A DNA stretch of 64,000 nucleotides from JAHEGP01 sp963792875 (GTDB taxonomy: Bacteria; Pseudomonadota; Gammaproteobacteria; Pseudomonadales; JAHEGP01). Position 1 is the stretch's first letter. Every line of letters begins with the position of its first letter. Below, piece after piece: positions 53,557 through 62,061 of this stretch. The stretch is taken from positions 62,001-126,000 of the forward strand of contig CAWBXV010000003.1 of assembly GCA_963792875.1 (NCBI GenBank), in the 5' to 3' direction. The position numbers and the translations under genes are program-made. The notes beneath the pieces were generated by a model that saw only the letters and a program-made list of their open reading frames with translations, did not search any database and was not told the DNA's origin.

Positions 53557-54705
53557 ATGCCTGAAGCCTATATCGTCGATGCCCTGCGCAGCCCCACCGG
53601 CCGCCGCAAGGGCGGCCTCGCCCACGTCCACGGCGCCGACCTCGGCGCCCACGTCATCCGGGCCATCGTCGCGCGCAATCCCATCCCCGACGACGAGTAC
53701 GACGACGTCGTGTTCGGCTGCGTCGATACCATCGGGCCGCTGGCGGGGGATATCGCCCGCACCTGCTGGCTGGTGGCCGGCCTGTCCGACGCCGTGCCGG
53801 GCACCACCATCGACCGCCAGTGCGGCTCGTCGCAGCAGGCGGTGCACTTCGCCGCCCAGGCCGTCATGTCCGGCACCATGGACGTGGTGCTGGCCGGCGG
53901 CGTGCAGACCATGACCCAGATCCCCATCAGCTCGGCCATGACGGCGGCCGAGCCGCTGGGCTTCAGTGACCCCTTCACCGGCTCCAAGGGCTGGGTGGCG
54001 CGCTACGGCGCGGTGCCCCCCACCCAGTTCAACTCCGCGCAGATGATCGCCGACAAGTGGGGCTTCAGCCGGGCGCAGCTGGAGGAGTACTCCCTCGAGT
54101 CGCACCGGCGCGCCCTGCAGGCCATCCAGGAGGGCCGCTTCCGGCGCGAGATCGTGCCCCTGGAGGGCGTCGAGCACGACGAGACCCCGCGCCAGACCAG
54201 CCTGGCCAAGATGGCGGAGCTGGAGGGCATCTTCGGCTGCGACAAGGTCACCGCCGGCATCTCCAGCCAGACCTGCGACGCCTCCAGCGCGGTGCTGGTG
54301 GTATCCGAGGCGGCGCTCAAGCGCTACGGGCTCACCCCGCGGGCCCGCATCCATCACCTGAGCGTGCGCGCCGAAGACCCCATCTGGATGCTGACCGCGC
54401 CCATCCCGGCCACGGCCTACGCCCTCAAGAGAGCCGGCATGAAGCTCGAGGACATCGACCTGGTGGAGATCAACGAGGCCTTCGCGGCCGTGCCCATGGC
54501 CTGGCTGGCCGAGACCGGCTATCCGCACGAGAAGACCAACGTCAACGGTGGCGCCATCGCCCTGGGTCATCCGCTGGGCGCGACCGGCACCAAGCTGATG
54601 ACCACGCTGCTGCACGAGCTGGAGCGGACCGGCGGCCGCTATGGCCTGCAGACCATGTGCGAGGGCGGCGGCCAGGCCAACGTCACCATCATCGAGCGCC
54701 TGTAA
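53557..54705 (+). CDS. fadA6: FadA6-like thiolase
   Basis: 382 aa thiolase. Acyl-carrying Cys89 sits in TIDRQCGSSQQAVHFAAQAV. The INEAFAAVPMAWL, GGAIALGHPLGATGTKLM (catalytic His) and CEGGGQANVTII (catalytic Cys) motifs are all intact. FadA6 cleaves a 3-oxoacyl-CoA product late in breakdown of the last steroid rings. Context between the two dehydrogenase pairs supports this over a general acetyl-CoA acetyltransferase. The ribosome site GGGAG precedes the ATG. Confidence 0.9.
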   Translation: MPEAYIVDALRSPTGRRKGGLAHVHGADLGAHVIRAIVARNPIPDDEYDDVVFGCVDTIGPLAGDIARTCWLVAGLSDAVPGTTIDRQCGSSQQAVHFAAQAVMSGTMDVVLAGGVQTMTQIPISSAMTAAEPLGFSDPFTGSKGWVARYGAVPPTQFNSAQMIADKWGFSRAQLEEYSLESHRRALQAIQEGRFRREIVPLEGVEHDETPRQTSLAKMAELEGIFGCDKVTAGISSQTCDASSAVLVVSEAALKRYGLTPRARIHHLSVRAEDPIWMLTAPIPATAYALKRAGMKLEDIDLVEINEAFAAVPMAWLAETGYPHEKTNVNGGAIALGHPLGATGTKLMTTLLHELERTGGRYGLQTMCEGGGQANVTIIERL

Positions 54706-54760
54706 GGACCCGATCGGGGCACCCAGCGGCGAGCGTTACCACGAACAACAGGAGCAGAAC

Positions 54761-55642
54761 ATGAGCGGAATTTGTCAAGATCGGGTCGCCATCATCACCG
54801 GGGCCGGCGGCGGCCTGGGCCGCGCCTACGCGCTGGCCTTTGCGGCCGAGGGCGGCTGCGTGGTGGTCAACGACATCAACCCGGCGGCGGCGCAGTCGAC
54901 CGTGGAGGCCATCGTCGCCGCCGGCGGGCGGGCGGTCGCCAACCACTCCGATATCACCAGCTACGCGGACTCCAAGCATGCCGTCGACAAGGCCATCGAG
55001 GCCTTTGGCGATGTGCACGTGGTGGTCAACAACGCCGGTATCTGCCGCGACCGCATGTTCGCCGCCATGAGCGAGGAGGAGTGGGACGCCGTGATCGCGG
55101 TGCACCTCAAGGGCCATTTCTGCATCAGCTCCCACGCCGTCCACCACTGGCGGGCTCAGCAGAAGGCCGGCGCCAAGGTCAGCGGTCGCATCATCAACAC
55201 CTCGTCGGGCGCGGGCCTCAACGGCTCCATCGGCCAGAGCAACTACGCCGCGGCCAAGGGCGGCATCGCCAGCCTCACGCTCAACCAGGCGGCCGAGCTG
55301 GGCCGCTACGGCATCACCGCCAACGCCCTGGCGCCGTCGGCGCGCACCGGCATGACCGCGGAAGTGTTCGCCGACATGATGAAGATGCCTGAGGACGGCG
55401 GCTTCGACCACTACGACCCCGCCAACGTCGCACCGCTGGTGGTGTGGCTGGGCAGCGCGCAGAGCCAGCACATCACCGGCCGCGTATTCGAGGTCGAGGG
55501 CGGCCGCATCGCTATCGCCGACGGCTGGCGCAGCACCCAGGGGGTCGACAAGGGCGCGCGCTGGGAACCGGCGGAGGTCGCCGGGGCCATGGAGCAGCTG
55601 CTGGCGGCCGAGGTGCCGGCGCAGAAGGTCTACGGCACCTGA
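54761..55642 (+). CDS. short-chain dehydrogenase of the HIP cluster (Rv3548c-like)
   Basis: 293 aa from the ATG at 54761 (CAGGAG site). The NAD-binding turn is ITGAGGGLGRAYALAFAAEG, then VVVNDINP, NNAGICRDRMFAAMSEEEWD and the catalytic Tyr-x3-Lys in SNYAAAKGGIASL; the Ser is in IINTSSGAG. It is longer than basic SDRs, with an extra C-terminal 40 residues (GWRSTQGVDKGARWEPAEVA). It probably oxidises a hydroxyacyl-CoA intermediate of HIP. I recall a similar actinobacterial protein in the same regulon; without a search, the substrate is not certain. Confidence 0.82.
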   Translation: MSGICQDRVAIITGAGGGLGRAYALAFAAEGGCVVVNDINPAAAQSTVEAIVAAGGRAVANHSDITSYADSKHAVDKAIEAFGDVHVVVNNAGICRDRMFAAMSEEEWDAVIAVHLKGHFCISSHAVHHWRAQQKAGAKVSGRIINTSSGAGLNGSIGQSNYAAAKGGIASLTLNQAAELGRYGITANALAPSARTGMTAEVFADMMKMPEDGGFDHYDPANVAPLVVWLGSAQSQHITGRVFEVEGGRIAIADGWRSTQGVDKGARWEPAEVAGAMEQLLAAEVPAQKVYGT

Positions 55643-55688
55643 GCGCAGCCGCCGGGTCGTCGACGGGGTACTGATAACGGAGTCCGCC

Positions 55689-56849
55689 ATGGAATTTGCG
55701 TTTACCGAAGAGCAACAGATGATCCGGGACACGGCCGCAGCGTTTCTGGCCGAGGTGTCGGACAGCGAGGCCGTGCGCCGCGCCATGGCGACCGAGCAGG
55801 GCTACGAGGATGGCGTGTGGCAGCGCGTCTGCCAGGAGATGGTCTGGCAGGCCATGCACATCCCCGAGGCCTACGGCGGCATGGGCCTGGGCTACGTGGA
55901 GCTGGTCGCGGTGCTGGAGCAGATGGGCGCCTCGCTGCTGTGCGCGCCGTTCTTTTCCACGGTGTGCCTGGGGGTGAACGCCCTGCTGGTGGCCGGCAGT
56001 GACGAGCAGCGGGCGCGCTACCTGCCGGCCATCGCCGAGGGCAGTCTCACGGCCACCCTGGCCTATACCGGCGTGTCGCGGCGCTGGGATGCCGACGCGA
56101 TCGCGGTGAGCTGCGAACCCCGCGGCGACGGCTATGTGCTCAACGGTACGCTGCGCTACGTGCTCGACGGCCACACCGCCGGGCTGGTGGCGGTGGCGGC
56201 CAGGGCGCCGGGAACCAGCGGGGAGGCCGGCGTCAGCCTGTTTCTGCTGTCCGGCGACAGCCCCGGCCTGACGCGCCGCTGGCTGCCGACCATGGACCAG
56301 ACCCGGCGCCAGGCCGAGCTGGTGCTCGAGGGCGTGGTGGTGGGCGCCGACGGACTGATGGGCGAGGCGGGGGCCGGCTGGCCGGCGCTGCGGCGCATTA
56401 TCGGGCTGGCGACGGTGGCGCTGGCGGCCGAGCAGGCGGGCGGCGCCCAGCGCGTGCTCGACCTGGCCGTGGCCTACGGCAAGGAGCGCTGCCAGTTCAA
56501 CCGCCCCATCGCCGGCTTCCAGGCCATCAAGCACAAGGCTGCCGACATGATGCTGCGCGCCGAAGGGGCGCGCTCGGGCGTGTACTATGCCGCCTGCATC
56601 GCCGACGAGGCGCTGGGCGGCGGACGCCTGGCGGACGAGCTGCCCGAGGCCGCCAGCGTGGCCAAGGCCTGGTGCTCCGACGCCTATTTCCGCAACGCCG
56701 GCGACAGCCTGCAGATATTCGGCGGCGTGGGCTTTACCTGGGAGTACGACGTGCACCTGTACCTCAAGCGGGCCAAGGCGTCGGAGCACCTTCTGGGCAG
56801 CGGCGCCTGGCATCGCGAGCAGGTGGCGGCGATGCTGCTGGACCAATAG
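55689..56849 (+). CDS. acyl-CoA dehydrogenase, small subunit, pair 2
   Basis: 386 aa. It begins MEFAFTEEQQMIRDTAAAFL; middle AVAYGKERCQFNRPIAGFQA then IKHKAADMMLRAEGA; it ends IFGGVGFTWEYDVHLYLKRA. Like the small subunit of pair 1, it lacks the Y-E-G-T-type segment and so probably lacks the catalytic base. The following gene (18 bases later) gives the large subunit. FadE31/FadE32-type steroid enzymes are the closest functional idea; the order of subunits is reversed compared with pair 1. Confidence 0.84.
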   Translation: MEFAFTEEQQMIRDTAAAFLAEVSDSEAVRRAMATEQGYEDGVWQRVCQEMVWQAMHIPEAYGGMGLGYVELVAVLEQMGASLLCAPFFSTVCLGVNALLVAGSDEQRARYLPAIAEGSLTATLAYTGVSRRWDADAIAVSCEPRGDGYVLNGTLRYVLDGHTAGLVAVAARAPGTSGEAGVSLFLLSGDSPGLTRRWLPTMDQTRRQAELVLEGVVVGADGLMGEAGAGWPALRRIIGLATVALAAEQAGGAQRVLDLAVAYGKERCQFNRPIAGFQAIKHKAADMMLRAEGARSGVYYAACIADEALGGGRLADELPEAASVAKAWCSDAYFRNAGDSLQIFGGVGFTWEYDVHLYLKRAKASEHLLGSGAWHREQVAAMLLDQ

Positions 56850-56867
56850 AAGCGGGAGGCACTAGCG

Positions 56868-58064
56868 ATGCGATTGCAATTCAGCGCCGAAGACGAGGCC
56901 TTTCGCCAGGAAGTGGCGGGATGGCTGCGGGACAATCTGGTCGGCGAGTTCGAGCAGCTCAAGTACCGCGGCGGCCCCGGCGACGAGCACATGTACCCGG
57001 AGCAGCGCAAGCGCTGGGAGCGCAAGCTGGCGCAGGGCGGCTGGACCTGCGTGGGCTGGCCCAGGGCCCATGGCGGCCGCGGCTGCTCGATCGAGCAGCA
57101 GGTGATCTTCTTCGAGGAGTACGCCCGTGCCGGCGCCCCGGGGCGCGTGGGCCACATCGGCGAGGGGCTCACGGGCCCCACCCTGATCGCCTTCGGCAGC
57201 GAGTCCCAGCGGGCCCGCTACCTGCCCGGCATCGTCGCCGGCACCGAGTTCTGGTGCCAGGGCTACTCGGAGCCGGGCGCCGGCTCAGACCTCGCCAACG
57301 TCAAGACCAAGGCGCGCTTCGATGAGCAGCGCGGCGTGTGGGTGCTCAACGGCCAGAAGGTCTGGACCTCGCTGGCCCACGAGGCGGACTACTGCTTCGT
57401 CATCGCCCGCACCGACCCGGACTCGGTGGCGCACCAGGGCCTGGGCTTCTTCCTGGTCAAGATGGATCAGCCCGGCATCGAGGTCAGGCCCATCGAGCAG
57501 ATCACCGGCACCTCGGAGTTCAACGAGGTCTTTTTCGACGACGCCCAGTGCGACGCCGACGACATCGTGGGCCAGCCCGGCGACGGCTGGAAGGTGGCCA
57601 TGGGCCTGCTGGGCTTCGAGCGCGGCGTGTCCACGCTGGGTCAGCAGATGGACTTCCAGAACGAGCTGGACCAGATCGTCGCGCTGGCCAGGGCCAACGG
57701 CGCGGCCCGCGATCCGACCATCCGGCAGCGCATCGCCCAGGCGCATATCGGCCTGAAGATCATGCGCTACAACGCCATGCGCATGCTCTCGGGCAGCGCC
57801 GACGGCAGCCTGCAGCGGGAGGCGCTGATCTACAAGCTGTACTGGGCCAGCTGGCACCGGGACCTGGGCGAGCTGGCCATGGACGTGCTGGGGCCGGAGT
57901 GCGACATCCTCGAGGGCGCGCCCTACGAGCTGTCGCGCCTGCAGTCGATGTACCTGTTCGTGCGCTCCGACACCATCTACGGGGGCACCAACCAGATTCA
58001 GCGCAATATCATCGCCGAGCGCGGCCTCGGCATGCCCAAGGAGCCCAAGGTCGCCATCAGATAG
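56868..58064 (+). CDS. acyl-CoA dehydrogenase, large subunit, pair 2
   Basis: 398 aa. FAD/acyl-CoA domain: GWTCVGWPRAHGGRGCSIEQ, QGYSEPGAGSDLANVKTKAR, VWVLNGQKVWTSLAHEADYC. C-terminal segment: DTIYGGTNQIQRNIIAERGL, with Gly where medium-chain enzymes have the catalytic Glu. This again fits the steroid-type enzymes whose base lies in another helix. It pairs with the preceding small subunit. A substrate later in the path, after ring opening, is possible but unproven. Confidence 0.86.
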   Translation: MRLQFSAEDEAFRQEVAGWLRDNLVGEFEQLKYRGGPGDEHMYPEQRKRWERKLAQGGWTCVGWPRAHGGRGCSIEQQVIFFEEYARAGAPGRVGHIGEGLTGPTLIAFGSESQRARYLPGIVAGTEFWCQGYSEPGAGSDLANVKTKARFDEQRGVWVLNGQKVWTSLAHEADYCFVIARTDPDSVAHQGLGFFLVKMDQPGIEVRPIEQITGTSEFNEVFFDDAQCDADDIVGQPGDGWKVAMGLLGFERGVSTLGQQMDFQNELDQIVALARANGAARDPTIRQRIAQAHIGLKIMRYNAMRMLSGSADGSLQREALIYKLYWASWHRDLGELAMDVLGPECDILEGAPYELSRLQSMYLFVRSDTIYGGTNQIQRNIIAERGLGMPKEPKVAIR

Positions 58065-58101
58065 CGCGGCTCAGCGGCCACCACCAGGAGAGAAACAGCG
58101 T

Positions 58102-58893
58102 ATGACATTGAAAGCACCGCCACCCTACGTCGCCGGCCACCAGCTGCTGGCGGGCAAGTCCGTGCTCATCACGGCCGCGGCCGGCGCCGGCATCGGCTTC
58201 GCTGCGGCTACGCGCGCCGCTGAAGAGGGCTGCCGCGGCCTCATGATCAGCGACATCCACGAGGGCCGGCTGGCCAAGGCCGTGGCTGCCCTGCAGGCTG
58301 AGACCGGCCTGGAGGCGGTGTTCGGCAGGCTGGCCAACGTCACCGACGAGGCCGACGTGCAGGCGCTCGTCGACGAGGCCGAACAGCGCCTGGGGGGCGT
58401 CGACGTGCTCATCAACAACGCCGGCCTCGGCGGCACCCGGCGCCTGGTCGACATGGCGGACGACGAGTGGAGCCGGGTGCTGGACATCACCCTCACCGGC
58501 ACCATGCGCATGACCCGCGCCATGCTGCGGCGGATGCAGCAGCGCGGCGCGGGGGTCATCGTCAACAACGCCTCGGTGCTGGGCTGGCGCGCCCAGAAGG
58601 AGCAGTGCCACTACGCGGCGGCCAAGGCCGGCGTCATGGCACTGACCCGCTGCGCGGCGCTGGAGGCGGCAGACTACGGCGTGCGCATCAACGCCGTGTC
58701 GCCGTCCATCGCCTTTCATGAGTTCCTCAAGAAGACCACGCCCATGGAACTGCTGGAGGAACTGGCCGCCAAGGAGGCCTTCGGCCGCGCCGCCGAGGTC
58801 TGGGAGGTGGCCAATGTGATGATGTTCCTGGCCTCGGACTACTCGTCGTACATGACCGGTGAGATCGTCTCGGTGAGCAGCCAGCATCCCTGA
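58102..58893 (+). CDS. ipdF: IpdF, short-chain dehydrogenase
   Basis: 263 aa. It begins with a short lead (MTLKAPPPYVAGHQLLAGKS) and VLITAAAGAGIGFAAATRAA, an Ala-rich dinucleotide turn. It has VDVLINNAGLGGTRRLVDMA, DDEWSRVLDITLTGTMRM, VIVNNASVLGWRAQKEQCHY (catalytic Ser and Tyr), AAAKAGVMALTRCAALEA and INAVSPSIAFHEFLKK, ending in VSVSSQHP. These pieces closely recall Mycobacterium IpdF (Rv3559c), which oxidises a 5-hydroxy intermediate of HIP-CoA. It is the last gene of the operon, with only GC hairpins after it. Confidence 0.88.
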   Translation: MTLKAPPPYVAGHQLLAGKSVLITAAAGAGIGFAAATRAAEEGCRGLMISDIHEGRLAKAVAALQAETGLEAVFGRLANVTDEADVQALVDEAEQRLGGVDVLINNAGLGGTRRLVDMADDEWSRVLDITLTGTMRMTRAMLRRMQQRGAGVIVNNASVLGWRAQKEQCHYAAAKAGVMALTRCAALEAADYGVRINAVSPSIAFHEFLKKTTPMELLEELAAKEAFGRAAEVWEVANVMMFLASDYSSYMTGEIVSVSSQHP

Positions 58894-58972
58894 GCGGCGT
58901 TCCGACTGGCGGCCGGGGCGGTCATGCCGCCCGGGGCCGCCCCCCTGGTTGCGCGAGCGCCGTGGCGGCGCG

Positions 58973-59000
58973 TTCAATGCCGGGCAGCGTCTGGTACACT
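58973..59000 (+). promoter_or_regulatory. possible promoter of the DUF3604 gene
   Basis: TTCAAT (58973-58978), 16 nt, TACACT (58995-59000), about 100 bases before the start codon. Both boxes match only partly. It separates the HIP operon from the following gene. Confidence 0.3.
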
Positions 59001-59100
59001 CTGTGGCGAGGGGGTTGACCACGGTCCGAAGGGGTTGTGCCTATCCGACCCCTGCGATTAACAATAGAACGCGAATAACAACACCAGAGGGATGGAAGCG

Positions 59101-61032
59101 ATGAACCGGACGACCTTATCCGCCATGTCAATGCTGGCGCTGACCCTGATGCAGCCCGCAACGGCGCAGGATGCCGGCATTGCCACGGCGGACAGCATCG
59201 CCCCCGCGGAGAAAGTCTATTCCCCCTATGCACGGCGCACCTTCCCGGAGCGACCGCTGTGGGGTGATTCGCATCTGCACACTTCGCTGTCCATGGACGC
59301 GGGTCTGTTCGGCAACCGGCTGCCGCCCCGGGAGGCCTATCGCTTCGCGCGCGGCGAGGAAGTCGTCAGTTCCACCGGGCAACCGGTGCGCCTGTCGCGC
59401 CCGCTCGACTGGCTGGTGGTGGCTGACCATTCCGACGGCATGGGCATGATCGACGACCTCAAGGCCGGCACCCCCGAGCTGCTGGCTTTCGAGCAGGCGC
59501 AGCGCTGGAACAAGGGCCTCAAGGCGGGCGGGCAGGCGGCGGTCGACGCCGCGCTCAACCTGATCGGCGCGGCCTCCCAGGGCGCCATCGAGCCCGCGCT
59601 GCTGGCGCTCTACTCGCCGGGCTCAAAGACGTTCCGCACCGTGTGGGACAAGGTGCTCGACGAAGCGGAGCGCGCCAATGACCCCGGCCGCTTCACCGCG
59701 CTGATCGGCTTCGAATGGACCTCGCTCATCAAGGGCAACAACATGCACCGGGTGGTGATCTTCCGCGATGGGCGGGAGCGGGTTTCCCAGGTCGAGCCTT
59801 TGATCATGACGCCGCCGATCGGCAGCCCGGACCCGCGCGATCTCTGGAAATACCTGGCCAGCTACGAGGCCAGGACGGGCGGCAACGTGCTGGCGATTCC
59901 CCACAACGGCAACCTGTCGAACGGCATCATGTTTCCGCTGGAGGCGCAGTGGAATGGCGTCAAGCTCGACAAGTCCTATGTCACCGAGCGCGGCAAGTGG
60001 GAGCCGCTGTATGAGGTCACCCAGATCAAGGGCGACGGGGAGACGCACCCGTTTCTGTCGCCGGATGACGAGTTTGCGGACTACGAGACCTGGGACATCG
60101 GCAATCTGGACGTGTCCGAGGCCAAGACCAACGACATGCTGGCCGGCGAGTACGCCCGCGAGGCCCTCAAGCGCGGTCTGGCGATCGAGTCCAGGCTGGG
60201 CACGAACCCCTACAAATTCGGCATGATCGGCGCCACTGACAGCCACACCTCGCTGGTCACGGCCGATGAGGACAACTTCTTCGGCAAGCATTCCGGCGCC
60301 GAGCCCAGCGCCAAGCGCTGGGAGCATCCCTTCATGAAGACCGACAAGGGCGAGATCATGGGCTGGCAGATGGTGGCGTCCGGGCTCGCCGCCGTGTGGG
60401 CGAAGGACAACACGCGCGAGTCCCTGTTCGATGCCATGGAGCGCAAGGAAGTCTACGGCACCACCGGTCCGCGCATGACGGTGCGCCTGTTCGGCGGCTG
60501 GGACTTCACGGAGCGTGACCTGCAATCGCGCACCCCCGTCGTGGCCGGCTATGAAAGGGGCGTACCCATGGGCGGCGACCTGCGGCCAGCGCCCGCCGGG
60601 GGGACTGCACCCAGATTTATGGTTTATGCGCTGCGCGATCCGGTCGGCGCCAATCTGGACCGGATCCAGATCGTCAAGGGCTGGAGCGACGACAAGGGCA
60701 AGACCTACGAGAAGGTCTATGACGTCGCGTGGTCGGATGGCCGGGTCCCGGACGCCAAGGGCAAACTGCCTGCCGTGGGCAATACCGTGGATGTCGCCAG
60801 CGCCAGCTGGACCAATACCATCGGCGCTTCGGAGCTGGGGGTGGTGTGGTCCGATCCCGACTTCGACCCCCGTCACAAGGCGTTCTACTATGCCCGGGTG
60901 CTCGAGATACCCACGCCGCGCTGGCCCGCCTACGACGCCGTGCGGTTTGGCGTGAAGATGTCCGACGACGTCGAGATGATCACCCAGGAGCGCGCCTACA
61001 CCTCGCCCATCTGGTATTCGCCCTCGCCCTGA
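59101..61032 (+). CDS. DUF3604 protein (PHP-like fold), exported
   Basis: 643 aa from the ATG at 59101 (GGAAG site); the ATG at 59092 lies too close to the ribosome site. A signal peptide ends near LMQPATA-QDAG. The N-terminal motif GDSHLHTSLSMDAG resembles the metal-binding DxHxHT of PHP-fold phosphoesterases. Other family pieces are WLVVADHSDGMGM, FTALIGFEWTSLIKGNNMHR, VLAIPHNGNLSNG, MIGATDSHTSLVTADEDNFF and VYGTTGPRMTVRLFG. DUF3604 proteins are common in marine Proteobacteria and uncharacterised; a periplasmic metal-dependent hydrolase is the most likely role. No link to the HIP genes is shown. Confidence 0.85.
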   Translation: MNRTTLSAMSMLALTLMQPATAQDAGIATADSIAPAEKVYSPYARRTFPERPLWGDSHLHTSLSMDAGLFGNRLPPREAYRFARGEEVVSSTGQPVRLSRPLDWLVVADHSDGMGMIDDLKAGTPELLAFEQAQRWNKGLKAGGQAAVDAALNLIGAASQGAIEPALLALYSPGSKTFRTVWDKVLDEAERANDPGRFTALIGFEWTSLIKGNNMHRVVIFRDGRERVSQVEPLIMTPPIGSPDPRDLWKYLASYEARTGGNVLAIPHNGNLSNGIMFPLEAQWNGVKLDKSYVTERGKWEPLYEVTQIKGDGETHPFLSPDDEFADYETWDIGNLDVSEAKTNDMLAGEYAREALKRGLAIESRLGTNPYKFGMIGATDSHTSLVTADEDNFFGKHSGAEPSAKRWEHPFMKTDKGEIMGWQMVASGLAAVWAKDNTRESLFDAMERKEVYGTTGPRMTVRLFGGWDFTERDLQSRTPVVAGYERGVPMGGDLRPAPAGGTAPRFMVYALRDPVGANLDRIQIVKGWSDDKGKTYEKVYDVAWSDGRVPDAKGKLPAVGNTVDVASASWTNTIGASELGVVWSDPDFDPRHKAFYYARVLEIPTPRWPAYDAVRFGVKMSDDVEMITQERAYTSPIWYSPSP

Positions 61033-61140
61033 GCGGCCACGCTGCGCCAGCCGGCCACGCCAACCGGCCGCGCGGCGTTTGGCCGCGGCGGTCAGGGCGG
61101 AGGTTCGGTGCGATGCTCAGGCTGCGCGCGCCTGCCAGGC

Positions 61141-61926
61141 TCAGCCGTATCTGTTTTCGTGCGCTGTCAGAATGCGCTCGACGTGCCCCAGCGCCTTGAG
61201 CATGCGCTCCCCCAGCGGCGCGCCCTGCTGCCTGCGGCACTGCAGGATGCCGTTGTGGGCGGCGCAGAGGTTTTCTGCCCCGGCCCAGTCGGCGGCCAGT
61301 TCCCGCACCCATTGGCGCAGCTCAGCGGCCGCTCCGGCGCGCTTCTGGAGCGCGAAGGCGAGGGTGGGGTGCAGGCCGACATAGCCGGGCAGGCCCAGCC
61401 AGTTCACCGCGTAGGGCAGCTGCAGGTACATGAACGTGTCGTCCACGTGCACGGTCCGTGAGGCGCGATGAAACGCCAGCACCGACGCGAAGTGGACGTT
61501 GTCGTTGGCCGAAATGAAGTCGACGCCGCGCGGCACGGAGAAGCTGAGGTCGTCGGCAAACTGGCGGTGCAGCGCCGGGTCGTCACTGCACAGCGGCTGC
61601 CACGGCAGGCCCGGGAACAGGCGGTGATGCCGCTGCGTGCCGTACAGGGCGGCGTGCGGATACAGCCTGTGGATCCCTTCGACGTGTACCGTGTGAAAGG
61701 GGTGCAGGTTGATGATCGCCTCCAGCGCGGCGCCGTCGTCGGTCAGCGCGTCCACGGCGGCTTTCGCCTCAGCTGGCAGGGTGTAGGCGTCGAGCATGAC
61801 GAAGCGGCCGCTGCCCAGCCTGACCAGGGAGGCATGCGTGCCCACGTCGATCAGGTAGCCGATCCTGAACGAGCCGCGGATGTTCCAGAAAGTGTCGGCG
61901 ATCTGTACGATATGCGAGCGGGCCAT
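61141..61926 (-). CDS. His-rich metallo-hydrolase-like protein (degenerate MBL?)
   Basis: 261 aa. It begins MARSHIVQIADTFWNIRGSF and shows the beta-sandwich pattern of MBL proteins (VGTHASLVRL; FVMLDAYTLPAEAKAAVDAL). Where HxHxDH would be, it has LHPFHTVHVEGIHRLYPHA, His-rich but not the standard motif, followed by YGTQRHHRLFPGLPW. This recalls DUF4336-like hydrolases, but I cannot confirm it. The ATG has AGGAG upstream. It is divergent from the potassium channel gene. Function unknown. Confidence 0.6.
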   Translation of the reverse strand: MARSHIVQIADTFWNIRGSFRIGYLIDVGTHASLVRLGSGRFVMLDAYTLPAEAKAAVDALTDDGAALEAIINLHPFHTVHVEGIHRLYPHAALYGTQRHHRLFPGLPWQPLCSDDPALHRQFADDLSFSVPRGVDFISANDNVHFASVLAFHRASRTVHVDDTFMYLQLPYAVNWLGLPGYVGLHPTLAFALQKRAGAAAELRQWVRELAADWAGAENLCAAHNGILQCRRQQGAPLGERMLKALGHVERILTAHENRYG

Positions 61927-62061
61927 GGTCGGCTCCTGTTATTGGGATTGTCGGAACGCTGCCGGTTGCGGTGGACAATGGTACTATAAACGCGCCGGGC
62001 TCGCTGAGCTGCCGCAGCATCGCCGACTGACACGAGGTGGCGCACTCGCCATGATCTTCGC

